From: an uncultured Bacteroidota bacterium
GTDB lineage: Bacteria > Bacteroidota > Bacteroidia > Chitinophagales > Saprospiraceae
Direction: 5' to 3'
Assembly: GCA_937872515.1 (NCBI GenBank)
Contig: CALMSX010000032.1
Location: forward strand, 1-55,681
DNA: 55,681 nucleotides
Both the position numbers and the translations under genes were made by a program. The notes under the pieces were generated by a model, which saw only the letters and a list, made by a program, of their open reading frames with translations, was not told the DNA's origin and searched no databases. Below, one piece after another: positions 17,427-26,918 of this stretch (within the stretch, counting starts at the first letter, position 1; each line of letters starts with the position of its first letter).

Positions 17427-18008
17427 CTATAAATTTATTTCTATTAGCGAAGTACCCGTTTTGACAATGTTTTCATAGATGGGCGTCCCCAAGAGGTCAA
17501 CCTTTAAATATTGACTACTATCGGGGATTACACCTATGAGCACCGAAGTGTCTGATTTGACAGTGAGACGCTGATTTTTTATAATATCATTGCCATAATA
17601 ATTATACATACAACTGTCTGCTTTCAAAGCTATGATGTATTCTCCCGGTTGCGTGAAATGGATGTTTAATAAATCTAAAAAAGGTCTGCTGTTTAACTCA
17701 ATGACTTCGTTCTCAGCTTGTAGGCTTTCATTCTCATACAAACACTGATTCCGATCCAAATATTTGTCATACCCATAAGTAGTATTGTATTTTAGATAGA
17801 AATTTTCTGTTTTCCCACAAGGAATTTCAAAAGTGGTATATCTTTCATTATCAGTTTGCACTATGACCCTGTAGTATCCGCCCGGATATTCTGTACTGGA
17901 GGCTGCTACAAGGGTAAATTCATCAAAAAAGGTAGTTTCTCTGTAACAGGTAAAACCCGACAAAGTAAAAAAAGCAAGCATTAGTATTTTACCACGTAAG
18001 TCCAACAT
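17427..18008 (-). CDS. Exported protein of unknown function
   Basis: About 193 residues from ATG 18008 (MLDLRGKILMLAFFTLSGFTC), which gives a sensible signal peptide; an in-frame ATG at 18032 is further inside the upstream gene. The cysteine after FTLSGFT resembles a lipoprotein site but the box is not canonical, so lipidation is uncertain. The mature part is beta-rich and acidic with several Tyr and four or more Cys; I recognise no family. The start overlaps the end of the preceding gene by 20 bases, so the two probably act together at the envelope. Confidence 0.65.
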   Translation of the reverse strand: MLDLRGKILMLAFFTLSGFTCYRETTFFDEFTLVAASSTEYPGGYYRVIVQTDNERYTTFEIPCGKTENFYLKYNTTYGYDKYLDRNQCLYENESLQAENEVIELNSRPFLDLLNIHFTQPGEYIIALKADSCMYNYYGNDIIKNQRLTVKSDTSVLIGVIPDSSQYLKVDLLGTPIYENIVKTGTSLIEINL

Positions 18009-18684
18009 GAAGCTCAATTTTAAATGAAACATAACTGCCCTTGTCTCTGAAAATTAAATTATTATTCCACCTGCCCACAGTAGTGATATCAGCATCCCGG
18101 TCTTCCAGGTCTGCCCCTGCTGGTATTTCAGTGTTTTCATTGTTCCAATATCTGGCATACATGGGTCTTAAATGTAATTTCATCTCGGCCAAATTTTCGA
18201 AAGTGACCAGGGGCAGAACAAACCTTAAGCCGGTTTGAAAAATATGGATTCGGTCATTGTAGGTAATGTGTTGAAAATTGTCGCATCTGTAAAACCATTC
18301 ATCAATGGGGGCACCTCCTGTGCAAAAACACTCATTTTTCCGAACGTTAAAGTTTTCGTACCCCGCATAAGCACCAATCAGATTGTCATAAAAGTAAAGG
18401 GTAAATTCACCACCAAGATTGGGACGCTTCTGTATAGTCTGGTAGGTAAAATCTGGAGTAAAATCTTGATTGTTGAGTACTATGGGTAGGGCAAACTGGG
18501 TCCTGAACAAACCAAGTTGTATGCCCCAGTTTTTGGTCAATTCTCTGTGATAGGTCATGCCCAAAACCCCTTTGGTAGAAACCATTGAAAATAAATTGGT
18601 GCTGAGGTGATTCTTGCCCTGAGCAGTAATTTCGCCTTGAGCCGCAATCAATAGGCAAAGAAGGGTGGCATATAAACTTTTCAT
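17989..18684 (-). CDS. Probable outer-membrane beta-barrel protein
   Basis: A 231-residue protein with a signal peptide (MKSLYATLLCLLIAAQGEITAQ) and alternating hydrophobic/polar strands typical of small outer-membrane barrels, such as LGMTYHRELTKNWGIQLGLF, EFTLYFYDNLIGAYAGYENF and IFQTGLRFVLPLV. It ends in YVSFKIELHVGLTW, an aromatic C-terminal residue as expected of barrels recognised by BAM. No specific family recognised. First gene of a two-gene unit with the exported protein that overlaps its 3' end. Confidence 0.7.
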   Translation of the reverse strand: MKSLYATLLCLLIAAQGEITAQGKNHLSTNLFSMVSTKGVLGMTYHRELTKNWGIQLGLFRTQFALPIVLNNQDFTPDFTYQTIQKRPNLGGEFTLYFYDNLIGAYAGYENFNVRKNECFCTGGAPIDEWFYRCDNFQHITYNDRIHIFQTGLRFVLPLVTFENLAEMKLHLRPMYARYWNNENTEIPAGADLEDRDADITTVGRWNNNLIFRDKGSYVSFKIELHVGLTW

Positions 18685-18741
18685 ATTTTAAAAACGATGG
18701 GTAAAATTAATCGCTGCCTGTGATAAAAGAAGACAACAGCT

Positions 18742-18759
18742 TATATTTACTCAAAATTA
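18742..18759. promoter_or_regulatory. Divergent -7 boxes between barrel gene and S9 peptidase gene
   Basis: On the minus strand TAATTTTG (18759-18752) matches TAnnTTTG for the barrel gene starting at 18684. On the plus strand TATATTTA (18742-18749), one mismatch from consensus, lies 16 bases before the peptidase ATG at 18766. The two boxes are almost back to back. Confidence 0.4.
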
Positions 18760-18765
18760 GAATCC

Positions 18766-20799
18766 ATGCAAAAGTTATTTTTAGTTGCATTTTGGGTACT
18801 GACCCTGACGGCCCCGGGGTTGGCACAAGATCTTAAACCCATAACCCACGAAGAAATGTGGATGATGAAGAGGGTGGGCAGTCCCAGCTTAAGTCCCGAT
18901 GGCAAATGGGTTGTTTTTTCGGTAATGGATCCTTCTTACAATGAAAAAGAACAGGTCAATGACTTGTGGATTGCAGCTTCAGACCGGACCAGCCCACCTA
19001 GAAGACTCACCACCAACAAGGCCGGCGAATCTTCCTATGCCTGGAGTCCTGACGGGCATTCTATCGCCTTTGTGGCCAAAAGAGACGGCGAAGAAGAAAG
19101 TCAGATATATTTGCTCAATATGAAGTTGGGGGGAGAGGCACAAAAATTTACATCAAGCCTCGCAGGTGCTTCCAATCCAAGATGGAGCCCTGATGGGAGA
19201 ATGATCTTGTTCAACAGTTCTGTCTATCCGGGCTGCTATGCAGACTCTCTACAAAAGAAAGCCATGGAAGAAAAAAAGAACCTAAAGTACAAAGCTAGGG
19301 TTTACGAGGGTTTCCCTATTCGCAACTGGGACAAATGGCTCGATGAAAAACAAAGCCACCTCTTTGTTCAACATATTGACAGCACAAAAGCAAAAAACCT
19401 GTTTGCGGTTTCAAAAATTGCTGACGATGCCGGCTTTAGTCTCAATGGTGCTCAGTGGGCGGGTAATGACAAAATTGTACTAACTGCTACGATAGACGAC
19501 AATACCTCTGCTTATCAATACACCACCAGTAAAATACACACCCTGGATGTAAGAACAGGGGAAATTAACTCGATGGACATAGGGTTCACAGATGTTTCCA
19601 ATGCCCAACTGAGCCCCGATGGCAAATATCTGTTTTGCCTGGTTTCTAACAATTCTTATTCAACTTATCAATTGTCGCATTTAATGCGTTTTGATTGGCC
19701 TTCACTCAAGAACCCTGTCAACTTTAGCAAGTCGCTCGACAGGCCAATAAACATGTATACTTTTGATGGTAACTTGCTTTGGGCATCGGTTGAAGATAAG
19801 GGCAGGGACCTGATTTATCAGTGGCAGCTTACAGACTCTAAACCCAAAAGAATTGACAGAACGGATGTGGGCTGTCTGTCGCAATTGTCAGTTAAATCAG
19901 GTGTTGTGGTGGCATCGTATGAAACAGCAGCTATGCCCCCTGAAATTGTAGCTCTAAGGATTGACGGCACGGTCGATTACATAAGTACATTTAACAAAGA
20001 AAGACTTTCTAGACTCGACTTGCAGCCGGTAGAAACTTTTTGGACCAAAACAACTCGAGGCAAATCCATTCGATCCATGCTGGTGAGACCTGCTTCTTTT
20101 GATGCGAATAAAAAGTACCCACTACTGGTACTGATGCATGGCGGTCCCTCCATTTCCTACAAGGAAGCCTTTAGCTATCGCTGGAATTACCACCTGCTGG
20201 CAGGAAGTGAATATGTATTGGTATTGACCGATTACACCGGAAGTACAGGGTATGGAGAGCAATTTTCAAAAGACATACAATACGATCCTTTTAAAGGACC
20301 TGCAACTGAAATTCAGGAAGCCGCTGCCGATGCCATCAAACGATTTTCCTTTATTGATGGCACTCGTCAGGCAGCAGGAGGAGCAAGTTATGGTGGCCAC
20401 CTGGCCAACTGGATGCAAGCCACAACCTCCCATTACAAATGTTTGATCTCACATGCAGGGGCTGTCAATTTTATTTCACAATGGGGAACCAGCGATGTGA
20501 TTTTTGGAAGAGAGGTAATGAATGGTGGAGCTCCCTGGGTTCAGACTCCCACGTGGAAAGAACAGAACCCCTATTTTATGGCACCCAATTTTAAAACGCC
20601 AATGCTTTTGACGGTGGGAGAGCTGGATTATCGGGTGCCTATCAATAATACCATAGAAAACTGGCACATTCACCAGCGATTAAAGATTCCTTCAAAATTG
20701 GTTGTCTTTCCGGAAGAGAACCATTGGATTCTAAAAGCTGAAAATTCTAAATTCCATTACAAAGAAGTAAGAGACTGGTTGGCAAAATATCTCAATTAA
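18766..20799 (+). CDS. Secreted S9-family prolyl oligopeptidase-type peptidase
   Basis: A 677-residue peptidase with a signal peptide (MQKLFLVAFWVLTLTAPGLAQ). Residues about 30-410 form a TolB-like beta-propeller with repeats such as SPSLSPDGKWVVFS, YAWSPDGHSIAFVA and AQLSPDGKYLFCL. The C-terminal alpha/beta-hydrolase has the triad Ser541 (GGASYGGHLANW), Asp621 (VGELDYRVPI) and His653 (PEENHWI), with the oxyanion motif LMHGGPS. It cleaves short peptides, probably as a dipeptidyl or acylaminoacyl peptidase, in the periplasm. Monocistronic with its own -7 box and a strong terminator. Confidence 0.92.
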   Translation: MQKLFLVAFWVLTLTAPGLAQDLKPITHEEMWMMKRVGSPSLSPDGKWVVFSVMDPSYNEKEQVNDLWIAASDRTSPPRRLTTNKAGESSYAWSPDGHSIAFVAKRDGEEESQIYLLNMKLGGEAQKFTSSLAGASNPRWSPDGRMILFNSSVYPGCYADSLQKKAMEEKKNLKYKARVYEGFPIRNWDKWLDEKQSHLFVQHIDSTKAKNLFAVSKIADDAGFSLNGAQWAGNDKIVLTATIDDNTSAYQYTTSKIHTLDVRTGEINSMDIGFTDVSNAQLSPDGKYLFCLVSNNSYSTYQLSHLMRFDWPSLKNPVNFSKSLDRPINMYTFDGNLLWASVEDKGRDLIYQWQLTDSKPKRIDRTDVGCLSQLSVKSGVVVASYETAAMPPEIVALRIDGTVDYISTFNKERLSRLDLQPVETFWTKTTRGKSIRSMLVRPASFDANKKYPLLVLMHGGPSISYKEAFSYRWNYHLLAGSEYVLVLTDYTGSTGYGEQFSKDIQYDPFKGPATEIQEAAADAIKRFSFIDGTRQAAGGASYGGHLANWMQATTSHYKCLISHAGAVNFISQWGTSDVIFGREVMNGGAPWVQTPTWKEQNPYFMAPNFKTPMLLTVGELDYRVPINNTIENWHIHQRLKIPSKLVVFPEENHWILKAENSKFHYKEVRDWLAKYLN

Positions 20800-20801
20800 A
20801 T

Positions 20802-20846
20802 AAAAAAAGGGAGTGCCCTCATCAATGGGTGACACTCCCTTTTTTT
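20802..20846. terminator. Bidirectional terminator
   Basis: GGGAGTG (20809-20815) pairs with CACTCCC (20833-20839); seven A's precede and seven T's follow the stem, so it can end the S9 peptidase transcript and the convergent deoxynucleoside kinase transcript. Confidence 0.9.
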
Positions 20847-20865
20847 AAGATATAGGCAAACATAT

Positions 20866-21492
20866 TCAGAATAGGCCAAAAAGCTCTCCATCTACCTGCT
20901 GGAGGACCTTTCCAAAATCTTCCTGGTTTTGTTTGAAATCGAGCTCATCTACATTGATGATCAGGAGATTGCCATGGTCATAGCCCTCAATCCAGTCTTC
21001 ATATCTTTGGTTAAGTCTTTTGAGGTATTCAAGGCTCATATTCCCTTCATAATCCCTTCCTCTGGTATGAATGTGTGCCACGAGGGTCGGAATGCTGGCC
21101 TTTAAGTAGATAAGGAGGTCAGGAGCTTCTACCTGTTTTGACATGGCCTGGAAGAGATCAAAATAATTGCTGAAATCTCTTAAGCTCATCAAGCCCATAT
21201 CGTGAAGGTTGGGTGCAAAGATGTGGGCATCTTCATAGATGGTTCTATCCTGAATTACGGTCTTATCTCCTTTCCGGATATCCAGAATTTGACGGTATCT
21301 GCTATTTAGAAAATAGATTTGCAGATTGAATGACCAACGATGCATGTCGTTGTAAAAATCACTTAAGTAGGGGTTGGTATTGGTGTCTTCGTAAAGCACA
21401 TCCCATTTATAATGTTTGGAGAGCATCTCAGAAAGAGTGGTTTTACCCGCCCCAATATTTCCGGCTACCGCAATGTGTTTTAGTTTTTGCAT
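20866..21492 (-). CDS. Deoxynucleoside kinase
   Basis: About 208 residues from ATG 21492 (MQKLKHIAVAG). It has the P-loop AVAGNIGAGKTTLSEML, the catalytic DRTIYEDAHIFA segment and the lid region HIHTRGRDYEGN, the pattern of the deoxyadenosine/deoxyguanosine kinase family that salvages deoxynucleosides using ATP. The frame stays open to 21630, but that extension would run into gatC and past a minus-strand -7 box at 21532-21539, so the shorter start is right. Base specificity cannot be read from sequence. It is divergent from gatC. Confidence 0.9.
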   Translation of the reverse strand: MQKLKHIAVAGNIGAGKTTLSEMLSKHYKWDVLYEDTNTNPYLSDFYNDMHRWSFNLQIYFLNSRYRQILDIRKGDKTVIQDRTIYEDAHIFAPNLHDMGLMSLRDFSNYFDLFQAMSKQVEAPDLLIYLKASIPTLVAHIHTRGRDYEGNMSLEYLKRLNQRYEDWIEGYDHGNLLIINVDELDFKQNQEDFGKVLQQVDGELFGLF

Positions 21493-21531
21493 AGATCTAA
21501 TTATCATTCTACCGGCCAAAACCGGACCTGA

Positions 21532-21577
21532 CAAATGTACAAAAAGAATCGAATTTCCCCCTTTTTTTATACCTTTG
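21532..21577. promoter_or_regulatory. Divergent promoters of deoxynucleoside kinase and gatC
   Basis: Minus strand TACATTTG (21539-21532) is a full -7 match about 40 bases before the kinase ATG. Plus strand TACCTTTG (21570-21577) is a full -7 match about 35 bases before the gatC ATG. These boxes set the starts of both genes. Confidence 0.65.
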
Positions 21578-21612
21578 GCGAAGTTTATCCGCATCACATC
21601 GAAATAAACAAC

Positions 21613-21903
21613 ATGGTAGTCGACGATCACTTAATTTTGAAATTGCAAAAACTGGCTAAGCTGGATCTGGACTCTGTGGAAAGAGAAAGCATGAAGCAGG
21701 AATTGGAAAAAATCATCGGCATGTTTGACAAAATTTCTGAGGTGGATACGGACGGACTGGAAGCCCTGGTGTATATGTCTGATTCCCAAGACAAGCTCAG
21801 AGATGATGAAGTTCATGAAGGATTGTCCCTTTCTACTTTAGCCCGTTTAGCCCCTTCGATGGAGCAGAATTATGTTGCAGTACCGAAGGTCATCGAGACT
21901 TAA
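21613..21903 (+). CDS. gatC: Asp/Glu-tRNA amidotransferase subunit C
   Basis: A 96-residue protein starting MVVDDHLILKLQKLAKLDLD. It shows the GatC pattern: an N-terminal LAKLDLD helix, LEKIIGMFDKISEVDTDGLE, and a C-terminal segment with the residues that wrap around GatA (LARLAPSMEQNYVAVPKVIE). GatCAB converts Glu-tRNA(Gln) or Asp-tRNA(Asn) to the amidated forms. The longer open frame from 21535 crosses the -7 promoter box at 21570-21577 and is rejected. gatA and gatB are not adjacent. The ABC ATPase gene follows nine bases later. Confidence 0.88.
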   Translation: MVVDDHLILKLQKLAKLDLDSVERESMKQELEKIIGMFDKISEVDTDGLEALVYMSDSQDKLRDDEVHEGLSLSTLARLAPSMEQNYVAVPKVIET

Positions 21904-21912
21904 ATTAATGAT

Positions 21913-22608
21913 ATGTCACTAATTGTAATTAAAAACCTGGCCAAAACCTATAAAATGGGTGATGAGGTGGTCAATGCCCTCAAAGGGGTAAGTATCAACA
22001 TTGAAAAAAATGAATACGTAGCCCTGATGGGTCCTTCCGGATCCGGTAAATCTACCCTAATGAACCTGGTGGGCTGCCTGGATTCACCCAGCTCGGGCGA
22101 ATACATCCTCAATGACAATGTAGTGAGTGAAATGTCGGATGCCGATTTGGCGGAAGTTAGAAATAAACTCATCGGCTTTGTTTTCCAGACATTTAATCTT
22201 TTGCCCAGAATGTCGGCTCTTGAAAATGTAGCTCTTCCGTTGGTTTACTCAGGGGTGGGTAAAGATGAAAGGCTCGAAAAAGCAGCCCGTGTGCTCGATG
22301 TTGTAGGTCTTTCTGATCGTATGCACCACAAGCCCAATGAGCTGTCCGGCGGTCAAAGACAGCGGGTAGCCATAGCCAGAGCCCTGGTCAACGACCCTGC
22401 CATCATTTTGGCGGATGAGCCTACCGGTAACCTCGATACTAAAACTTCTGTGGAAATTATGGCCATTTTTGATAAGATCCACAAAAACGGGAATACGGTC
22501 ATCCTGGTAACCCACGAACCCGATATTGCTGAATATGCACACCGGATTGTAAAACTGAGGGATGGCTTGATTGAATCCGACATGGTGAAATCTGAGCACC
22601 CCGCTTAG
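21913..22608 (+). CDS. ABC transporter ATP-binding protein, LolD/MacB-like
   Basis: A 231-residue stand-alone ATPase with Walker [14 protein letters not shown]-loop [10 protein letters not shown], signature [15 protein letters not shown] and Walker [13 protein letters not shown]. The sequence [17 protein letters not shown] and the Q-loop form place it in the LolD/MacB/FtsE-like family, which powers mechanotransmission transporters for lipoprotein release or export. No partner permease is encoded nearby, so the substrate is unknown. Closely linked to gatC. Confidence 0.88.
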   Translation: MSLIVIKNLAKTYKMGDEVVNALKGVSINIEKNEYVALMGPSGSGKSTLMNLVGCLDSPSSGEYILNDNVVSEMSDADLAEVRNKLIGFVFQTFNLLPRMSALENVALPLVYSGVGKDERLEKAARVLDVVGLSDRMHHKPNELSGGQRQRVAIARALVNDPAIILADEPTGNLDTKTSVEIMAIFDKIHKNGNTVILVTHEPDIAEYAHRIVKLRDGLIESDMVKSEHPA

Positions 22609-22692
22609 GTTTTAGCTTCATTTTTAAATCGGTAATCAAAGTGTGTTCTGTAAAATGGATGGCTACTGATCTGTCTTTAGGAAATAGGTAGT

Positions 22693-25600
22693 TTAAACAA
22701 TCTGCAAGCTACTCAAACCACTTGAATCGCGTATAAGCCGGATCTGACTGTTGATTCTTTCTTTTAAGGAATCCACATGTGAAATAATGGCAATGGTTTT
22801 ATCACTTTCTTCTTGAAGTCTCTCAAGGGTTGAAATGACAATATCCAGCGTATCTCCATCCAGGGTTCCAAAACCTTCATCGATAAATAAACAGTCGAGT
22901 TTGACATTTCTGGAAGCCAAATCGCTGAGGCTGAGAGCCAGAGCCAATGACAAGATAAAGGTTTCACCTCCGGACAGTGTTTTTACACTTCGTTCCGTTC
23001 CACCAAGATAGAGATCTCGAACAAAAAGATCTGATCGGCTTTCTTCACCGGGACTCACCAAAACATACCGATCAGATAGCGCAGTCAATCTTCTGTTGGC
23101 CAATAAAATGATTTGTTGCATGGTAAGCTCCTGGGCAAAATTGGCATATTGTTTTCCCATAGAATCTCCAATAAGTTGATTCAGCATTTCAAACTTTCGC
23201 AACGATGTTTCAATATTTTTTTTCTCTATCTCAAGATGTTTCGCCTGCTCTTTGAATTGGTGCCATTGTTTTATTTGTTCCTGAATTCCCCCTCTTTTTT
23301 CCGCAAGTTCCGCAGCTTCTCTTTTCCGGGTTGCAAGTTCTGTCCTATATAAATTTCCATCTGCGTTTTTCGGGATGGCAGCTTCTAAAACCGAAAGCTC
23401 ATTGTTGAGTATGTCTAAGGTATTGCGGAGGCTGGCACCCTTTTGTTCATGGCTGTTTACGGCTTCTTTGATTTGTTCATAAGTTGCCTGGTCCAACATG
23501 GTGTCAATGGCGGTTGCATAATCTGCCAAACCCAATTCCTGTAGGCGAGAACCGATTTTTGATATTAATTCTTCAGATTCTTTTTCTCTTTTTATCATCC
23601 TCTCTTTCAAAGCTGCAATCATTTCCCGAACCCTTTCTTCTTCTTGCGCCAATAGCAATGTCCGATCCAAGTCCTTCTGCCAGGTTTCCCATTGAGCAGC
23701 TGTTGGTAAAGCGGTTTCTCTTTCCTTTTTAATTCGTAAAAATGCAGTTAAGGTTTCATCCAGATCTGTAAAAACTTTCTCAAGAGGTGCTATTTGTAAT
23801 AAAGATTCATAGCCTTGCACCGCCTGCTGTCGGCACATTATATCATTTTCCAGTTTTTGCATTTTTTGGTCAATGTCCTCTGTAGTTAGTTTTTCTGTTG
23901 AAAGGGAGGCAATAGTATGTGCTATTTTTATTTTTTCTTCCTCTTTTTTCTCAAGCTGCTGGCGCTGCATTTGTATTTTGACCTTTGTCGCAGCTTCTTC
24001 ATTCATGCACTTTTGAAGCTGTTGTTCAACTTGTTTTAATTCCTGTTCCTTAAGGCTTAGGTCTATGGACAGATGACCTATTTCAAAAACGAGTTGTTGG
24101 TCACAGTAAGGGTGGCTCAGAGATCCACAAAGAGGACAAGGTTGGTCTGGCTGCAGCCGACTCCTCCATTCGTTGAGGTCAATTTGTCTCATCCTGAGTT
24201 CTTGGTCACTTTTCAGCTGACCCACCTGCGAGGAAATAGAATTAACAGATTGTTGATGGCTTTCAATCTCTTTTTGCAGCTGTGATAATTGTACCACTTC
24301 ACCCTCAACTACTTTTTTCAATTGAAGCATTTCTTGATCAGCTTCCTGACTTTTATGTAGCCAAAATTTAAGTTCCTGAAATTTTGTTTTTATGTTTTGG
24401 TCATCTGTCAACTGTTGACGGATGACATTGACATCGGCCCCATCTGTTAGCGCAATTTTACTGATCGCTTCTTTTCGGAGCTGATTGAGTGCGCTAAGTG
24501 CCTGTGTTGGTGCAATCTTACTTTCCTGCCATTGTTTGAGGGATGCGGGTAATTGGGCTGTAAGCTCTTCAGTTTGACTTCTCAATTGATCGCCCAAGGT
24601 ACGCAGTCGCAGAATCTCCCCGTCCAAACGATTCATCTCCTGCCTGATGGCAAAGAGTTTATCCTTAACAACGGTATGGTTCCATTCTATTTGCAGCTGC
24701 GAAGACAGTGCTAACTCCAACTGTTTACGATCCTTGCTGACATTGGAGATTTTGATGTCAAGATCATTGACTTCCTTTACCAGTAGATCTTTTTCTTGAT
24801 GGGCCGATCTGATCAGCGACAATTCTCCGCTGATCGACAACAGGCTTTCATGTTGGGTAAGTTTATTTTTATCCAATTGAACCTCATCGCTCCTTAAATG
24901 CCATTCTGCCAACTGCCGGGAGATTTCAACTACTGCTCCTTTTTTCTTTTCAAACAACTCGGTCTGATGCACCCATGAAATCAACTTTTCTGTGGTCTGG
25001 TGCAGGCTGATAAGTTGTTGATCAATGACCAAAATATTTTCCTGCATACCTGCGAGTTCTTCTTCTGAAGTTTTCGGTAGCTGTAGGATGAGTTCATGGA
25101 TGGCAGCATATTGTTGCCTTACTTCTTTGTGTTTTTCAAAAGCCTTCTTACCCAGGCTTCTGTAGATGTCCGTACCAGTTATTTTTTCAAGCAGTTCAGC
25201 GCGGTCTTCTTGTTTGGCTTTCAAAAACTGCGCAAACTCTCCCTGACTCAAAACGATCGACTTTACAAACTGAGGATAGTTTAACCCTATAAGTTCCGCA
25301 TTCTTTTGCGGTACTTCAGATTTTTTCAGATCGAGAATTTGTTGTCCGTTCTCATGCCAAATCTCCATGTGATAATCATTGAGATTACCATTTCTATTGA
25401 CCTCGATCGACCATTTTGACACGTAACGTTGCCCCTTCCTTTCATAGGTTACCGATGCCCAGGCTTCCTTGCTATGATGGGTCATGATAGAGTTTAAATC
25501 ACTCACCATTTTTTTGGAGATGTCTGGCAGGCGGGGTATCTGGTTGAACAAAGCCAAACTGATGACATCCAGTAGGGTAGACTTACCTGCCCCTGTGGGT

Positions 25601-25710
25601 CCTGTGATTAAGATAAGCCCTGCACCGCGCAAAGGGGGTTCATCGAATCGAACGCTATGCTCTCCTCTGAGACTGTGGATATTTTTGAATTGTAGTGAAA
25701 TTATTTTCAT
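22693..25710 (-). CDS. sbcC: Exonuclease SbcCD, SMC-like ATPase subunit
   Basis: A 1005-residue Rad50-type protein. The N-terminal ATPase half has Walker A GPTGAGKSTLLDVIS and the Q-loop region KSIVLSQGEFAQFLKA. Two long coiled-coil arms flank a zinc hook at CPLCGSLSHPYC. The C-terminal half has the signature LSGGETFILSLALALSLSD and Walker B LDCLFIDEGFGTLDGDTLDI. With SbcD it forms the nuclease that opens hairpins and processes double-strand breaks and palindromic DNA. Its ATG overlaps the sbcD stop by four bases, so the two are translationally coupled. Confidence 0.96.
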   Translation of the reverse strand: MKIISLQFKNIHSLRGEHSVRFDEPPLRGAGLILITGPTGAGKSTLLDVISLALFNQIPRLPDISKKMVSDLNSIMTHHSKEAWASVTYERKGQRYVSKWSIEVNRNGNLNDYHMEIWHENGQQILDLKKSEVPQKNAELIGLNYPQFVKSIVLSQGEFAQFLKAKQEDRAELLEKITGTDIYRSLGKKAFEKHKEVRQQYAAIHELILQLPKTSEEELAGMQENILVIDQQLISLHQTTEKLISWVHQTELFEKKKGAVVEISRQLAEWHLRSDEVQLDKNKLTQHESLLSISGELSLIRSAHQEKDLLVKEVNDLDIKISNVSKDRKQLELALSSQLQIEWNHTVVKDKLFAIRQEMNRLDGEILRLRTLGDQLRSQTEELTAQLPASLKQWQESKIAPTQALSALNQLRKEAISKIALTDGADVNVIRQQLTDDQNIKTKFQELKFWLHKSQEADQEMLQLKKVVEGEVVQLSQLQKEIESHQQSVNSISSQVGQLKSDQELRMRQIDLNEWRSRLQPDQPCPLCGSLSHPYCDQQLVFEIGHLSIDLSLKEQELKQVEQQLQKCMNEEAATKVKIQMQRQQLEKKEEEKIKIAHTIASLSTEKLTTEDIDQKMQKLENDIMCRQQAVQGYESLLQIAPLEKVFTDLDETLTAFLRIKKERETALPTAAQWETWQKDLDRTLLLAQEEERVREMIAALKERMIKREKESEELISKIGSRLQELGLADYATAIDTMLDQATYEQIKEAVNSHEQKGASLRNTLDILNNELSVLEAAIPKNADGNLYRTELATRKREAAELAEKRGGIQEQIKQWHQFKEQAKHLEIEKKNIETSLRKFEMLNQLIGDSMGKQYANFAQELTMQQIILLANRRLTALSDRYVLVSPGEESRSDLFVRDLYLGGTERSVKTLSGGETFILSLALALSLSDLASRNVKLDCLFIDEGFGTLDGDTLDIVISTLERLQEESDKTIAIISHVDSLKERINSQIRLIRDSSGLSSLQIV

Positions 25711-26918
25711 GGCGCCGTGGTGTGGTAAACTTCATCTAACAGCTCTCTGTAAACCTCTCGCAGAATCAACTTTTCTTCATCGGTATAAGAGTGACCTGCC
25801 ATCTTTTTTTCAAAAACCTCCCAGGGATCAATTTCACTCAGATCTACATAAGCTTCCAGCTGTTGTGATAAGGAAACAGTTGATCCGGGGGGAATAATTT
25901 TTCTTCGCGCAATTTTTAATCCACGATCTCTGTACAGCTGTAACTGACTTTCAATTTGAGGGATAAGTGAAATTTCGGCTGTGATTTCGAGGTCATACAG
26001 ATTGGGCAATGTGAGAGAGTGATGCGTATCTTCTAATCTGTCTCTGACTTCTTGCCAGCTCCCTTCTATTTTGACCAATGCCCTGTTTTTCGGTACATCC
26101 ACATTGTTGATCTCAAGTTCATTACCCTTGATTTCAATTACGACAATGTATTTTTCATCCTTTCTTTCTGAAAAGCTGAGCGAAATAGGGGAGCCACTAT
26201 ACCTGACCCTGCCCCCATCAAATTTTTGGGGTCGGTGAATGTGGCCTAAGGCCAGATAATCAAACATACTGCTTAAATCAGCGGAAGCTACCCCGGCCGC
26301 ATTGCCTATTTGCACTTCTCTTTCGCTATCAGAAGTACTAGCCCCCTGGAGATAAAGGTGACCCATAGCTATTACCGGCCACTTTGAAACATTTATTTCA
26401 TTAGCCATCAGGCGCACCTCATTGTATGTGCTTACAATGCCCCTCCTCAATTTTTCTATCCTCTCTCCCTGGCTTTCACCTTCAACATAGCTCCTCAGGT
26501 CTTTATCGCGCAGAAAGGGTAGGGCCAGGCAAAGGGCGGCTGTCTCCCCTTTTTTATCAAGCAAGGGAATGATGGCTTGCCTTTTGTCTTCAGGCATCCC
26601 CGCCACCACGTGCACATTCAAAAGCCCCAATAAGTCTCTGGAAGATTCAAGCATGGTAATGGAATCGTGATTACCTCCCGTTATCACCACCTGTACCTTT
26701 TGTGCCGCCATTTGGGTCAGAAAGCCAAAATACATTTTCCGCGCTTCGTTGGAGGGGTTGGCATGGTCAAAAATATCGCCCGAGATTAAAACCGCATCTA
26801 TTTGATTGTCTGCAATATAGGTAATCAACCAGGCTATAAAAAGACGATGATCTTCGTCAAGTGTGGTTTGGTGCAATTCTTTTCCCAGGTGCCAATCGGC
26901 TGTATGGATGATCTTCAA
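25707..26918 (-). CDS. sbcD: Exonuclease SbcCD, Mre11-type nuclease subunit
   Basis: A 403-residue metallophosphoesterase of the Mre11/SbcD family. The metal-binding motifs are in order: HTADWHLGK, ISGDIFDHANPS, TGGNHDS, MGHLY and LGHIHRPQ. It supplies the manganese-dependent nuclease activity of the SbcCD complex. The C-terminal part (about residues 280-403) is the capping and SbcC-binding region. First gene of the sbcDC operon, with the ATGA overlap into sbcC. TATGTTTA, one mismatch from the -7 consensus, lies a few dozen bases upstream. Confidence 0.95.
   Translation of the reverse strand: MKIIHTADWHLGKELHQTTLDEDHRLFIAWLITYIADNQIDAVLISGDIFDHANPSNEARKMYFGFLTQMAAQKVQVVITGGNHDSITMLESSRDLLGLLNVHVVAGMPEDKRQAIIPLLDKKGETAALCLALPFLRDKDLRSYVEGESQGERIEKLRRGIVSTYNEVRLMANEINVSKWPVIAMGHLYLQGASTSDSEREVQIGNAAGVASADLSSMFDYLALGHIHRPQKFDGGRVRYSGSPISLSFSERKDEKYIVVIEIKGNELEINNVDVPKNRALVKIEGSWQEVRDRLEDTHHSLTLPNLYDLEITAEISLIPQIESQLQLYRDRGLKIARRKIIPPGSTVSLSQQLEAYVDLSEIDPWEVFEKKMAGHSYTDEEKLILREVYRELLDEVYHTTAP

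Noticed and set aside
21535..21612. Longer N-terminus for GatC
   Set aside because: It crosses the TACCTTTG promoter box and has no GatC similarity; ATG 21613 fits the family.
21493..21630. Longer N-terminus for the deoxynucleoside kinase
   Set aside because: It runs into gatC and past the minus-strand -7 box; the P-loop normally lies close to the start, as from ATG 21492.
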